Below are positions 62,085 to 64,000 of a stretch of 64,000 bases of DNA, piece by piece. A program made the translations under genes and the position numbers. Source of the DNA: Acanthacorydalis orientalis. Taxonomy: Eukaryota; Arthropoda; Insecta; Megaloptera; Corydalidae. The first letter of the stretch is position 1. The number at the start of each line of letters is the position of its first letter. The stretch is taken from contig CM068325.1 in NCBI GenBank assembly GCA_034766995.1, forward strand, positions 5,386,664-5,450,663, read 5' to 3'. The notes beneath the pieces were generated by a model. It made no database searches. It saw nothing but the letters and a program-made list of their open reading frames with translations, and was not told where the DNA came from.

Positions 62085-63090
62085 GTAGGGGAGATGTACT
62101 GAAAACATCTGTACGAACCAGTATTTACTCTCCAGGGGGTGCAATGAAACTTCTGTTGAGTATCAGGCATGGAAAACATGTTCTATATTCGTCGTGATTT
62201 GTGGAAAAGAACGCTGTTCGGATCGAAACTCGGTCCAGAAATGGCTGGCTTTCATTCGACAGCCGGGATATTCGATACCGTGATTTTAACAGTCCTTCCG
62301 AAGAGATTTCGTCATTTTTTTTTTGGTAAAAATAACGGTCAGATCCGATGAATGGGCGATTCTGGTCGCGGTTGCGTGGACTGACAGGTCTGGTCGTCCG
62401 TTATGGTATTATAAACATCTTTGTGTGTAGTTTTCATCGTACTTCTCGGATAGAATAATCGAAAAGTGCGTCGGGTCTGCGTGAGGTCTGGCCAGATCTG
62501 GCGAGGACTGTTTAGATCATTTGAGATTTGGTCCAGTCAGATATAGCTGGGTCAAGAAACCGAAGACATTTCTTTGGAAGTACAAGAACGAATCAGGTCC
62601 GGTCTGGTGGCTTCTGGAGAGGTATGTTTCGGCCTGTTGCGGAATTCCAGTAGTACACGAGATGGAGCGACGATTTAAAACGAATAAAATAGTTAAAAGA
62701 ATCGATCTCTGTATCAATAAAACTGTCTATCTAGTGACCTACCGACATATCTATCGATTTCTATCACTCTCAATCCATTAACAAATCGATCTCTTCATCG
62801 ATCGATCTCAGCGTCACTCGTGAAGATCTAACAGCAGATCTCTCTCTGTCTCTCTCTCTCTCTCTGTTTCGCGACCGATCGGACCGTTCATCAATTAACG
62901 CGCCGACTGAGTCGCGTACAGGTCCGTACTGGGGCACGAAAAGAAGATAAAAAACAGAGATCCGATCCGGACGTACGGCGTCGTCTTCGACGACGCGAGG
63001 AACGTTTCCGGTCGTATCGATTATCAGCAGGATTCGAGAGGTGTAGGCGAGGGGACGACGACGTCCGATGATTCTTTATACATCCTTGTA

Positions 63091-63093
<3 letters not shown>
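61153..63093. other. No gene identified; small microsatellites
   Basis: Contains CT and CACA patches (61,691-61,720 and 61,730-61,752), a (GTC)n run (61,865-61,885), an AT run (62,057-62,083) and a CT run (62,840-62,868). Open frames have no recognisable domain. Confidence 0.4.

Positions 63094-63155
<62 letters not shown>
63094..63155. repeat. (AT)n microsatellite
   Basis: An uninterrupted AT run. Confidence 0.97.
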
Positions 63156-63157
<2 letters not shown>

Positions 63158-63758
63158 GATGGAAGACTTACGGAGATATCTCGAATTTATATGATAATAC
63201 ACACACAAAGGAAAATAGACACACAGCGAATATGTCTGTCCGGAATGACAATTTCCCATGGCGGCGGAACGGAGCGGAGTGGCGCATATCTCTCCGTTTT
63301 CGGAATAACAAATATGCCCGCCCGTCTGGCGGGGCTCCCCCGCACGGACAGGACGACAGAGAGCGTCGGCCAATCGCACACACACACACGTGTGTGTGTG
63401 TGCGATGTAGGTGAGATGTTTGAAATTCGCGCGTTGAGAAGTTGAAGTAACAACTGTTATAATAACAATTACAAGAAGAAGAAGAAGGCTGTGGAAGAGA
63501 AGAAGAGAACTTAATTATTTAAAACGTCGTTCCGTTTCTCCTTTTTCTGCGAAGATCGATCATCTGACCGAGAACAATCGCGACCCGTTCGCGGAAATGG
63601 CGTCGGTGCGGCCGACGCGCATAAAAAATCGGCCGTGAACGGGCGCGAACGGAATCCGTTGCGGTCAGCGTGACCGCGGACCGGACCATCAAACCGGAAC
63701 ACCTGATAATAAAATCGTTCGGGGCTCGTGAATAAATTATGTCGGAACGCTGCCGATA
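63156..63758. other. No gene identified
   Basis: Unique sequence with a CACA/GTGT inverted dinucleotide pair (63,377-63,402) that could fold, and a GAA-rich patch (63,474-63,506). Confidence 0.4.
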
Positions 63759-64000
63759 CAGGCCCGTATCTTGACATATAAACATCTGTGTGGACTTGTG
63801 AATTTTTTTTAGTAAGGCTCGGACACTCTATCGGGATGAACAGGCCCGTCTCTTGATAAATCATCGTCCGTGTGGACTCGAGAATTTTTTTAGAAGGTTT
63901 CGAACATTCGATACAGGCCCGTATCTTCACATATAATCGTCTGTGTGGACTTGTGAATTTTTTGAGTAAAGCTCGGACATTCTACCGGGACAAACAGGCC
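63759..64000. repeat. Tandem array, unit about 80 bp, cut by the window end
   Basis: 'caggcccgt' starts at 63759, 63841 and 63914, and 'caggcc' at 63995 (spacing 82, 73, 81). Units share 'gtgtggact.g.gaattttttt' and 'ctcggaca.tct..cggg'. The array continues past 64,000. Confidence 0.88.

Overview
The window reads as animal nuclear DNA, most likely from an insect or another arthropod. The genes have several short introns with GT-AG borders and AATAAA poly(A) signals. The recognisable proteins are eukaryotic, there is a Pol III-type tRNA gene, and there is the C-terminal tail of an insect-type LINE reverse transcriptase. CpG is abundant, which suits a lightly methylated arthropod genome. I cannot name the species. 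All recognisable genes lie on the minus strand and were assembled here by joining exons whose phases agree. Everything else is dominated by repeats.

Layout. 1-12.4 kb: no convincing gene. It holds degenerate tandem arrays, GC/CpG-rich unique blocks, a GGTCA minisatellite (9.5-10.0 kb), a 181-bp duplication (10.0-10.4 kb) and a LINE 3' remnant between TA microsatellites (11.0-11.4 kb). 12.4-14.7 kb: a tRNA-Thr(AGU) gene and a small secreted protein with one thrombospondin type-1 domain. 15.7-25.4 kb: two adjacent SLC36 proton-coupled amino-acid transporter genes of the pathetic type. They share six consecutive exons of identical length, so they are a tandem duplication. 25.5-36.8 kb: tandem arrays, including two arrays of one satellite family facing each other across a 0.65-kb GC-rich island. 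37.1-37.8 kb: the complete three-exon gene for signal peptidase complex subunit 1 (about 100 aa). 38-64 kb: no recognisable protein gene. This part has TA microsatellites, many tandem arrays, a 150-bp foldback (45.5 kb), GC-rich promoter-like blocks (48.3 and 53.3-55.9 kb) and a perfect 17-bp hairpin with a GAAA loop (61.1 kb).

The genes have separate jobs: amino-acid transport (two SLC36 paralogs), signal-peptide cleavage at the ER (SPCS1), decoding of threonine (tRNA), and an unknown extracellular role (TSP1 protein). Nothing suggests a shared pathway beyond the SLC36 pair.

The most unusual property is the number of sequence-distinct tandem arrays whose unit lengths fall between about 143 and 185 bp, including a dimeric higher-order array at 27.6-28.4 kb. 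Some of these arrays sit inside introns. All positions, periods and exon joins were worked out by eye; no alignment, folding or database search was run.
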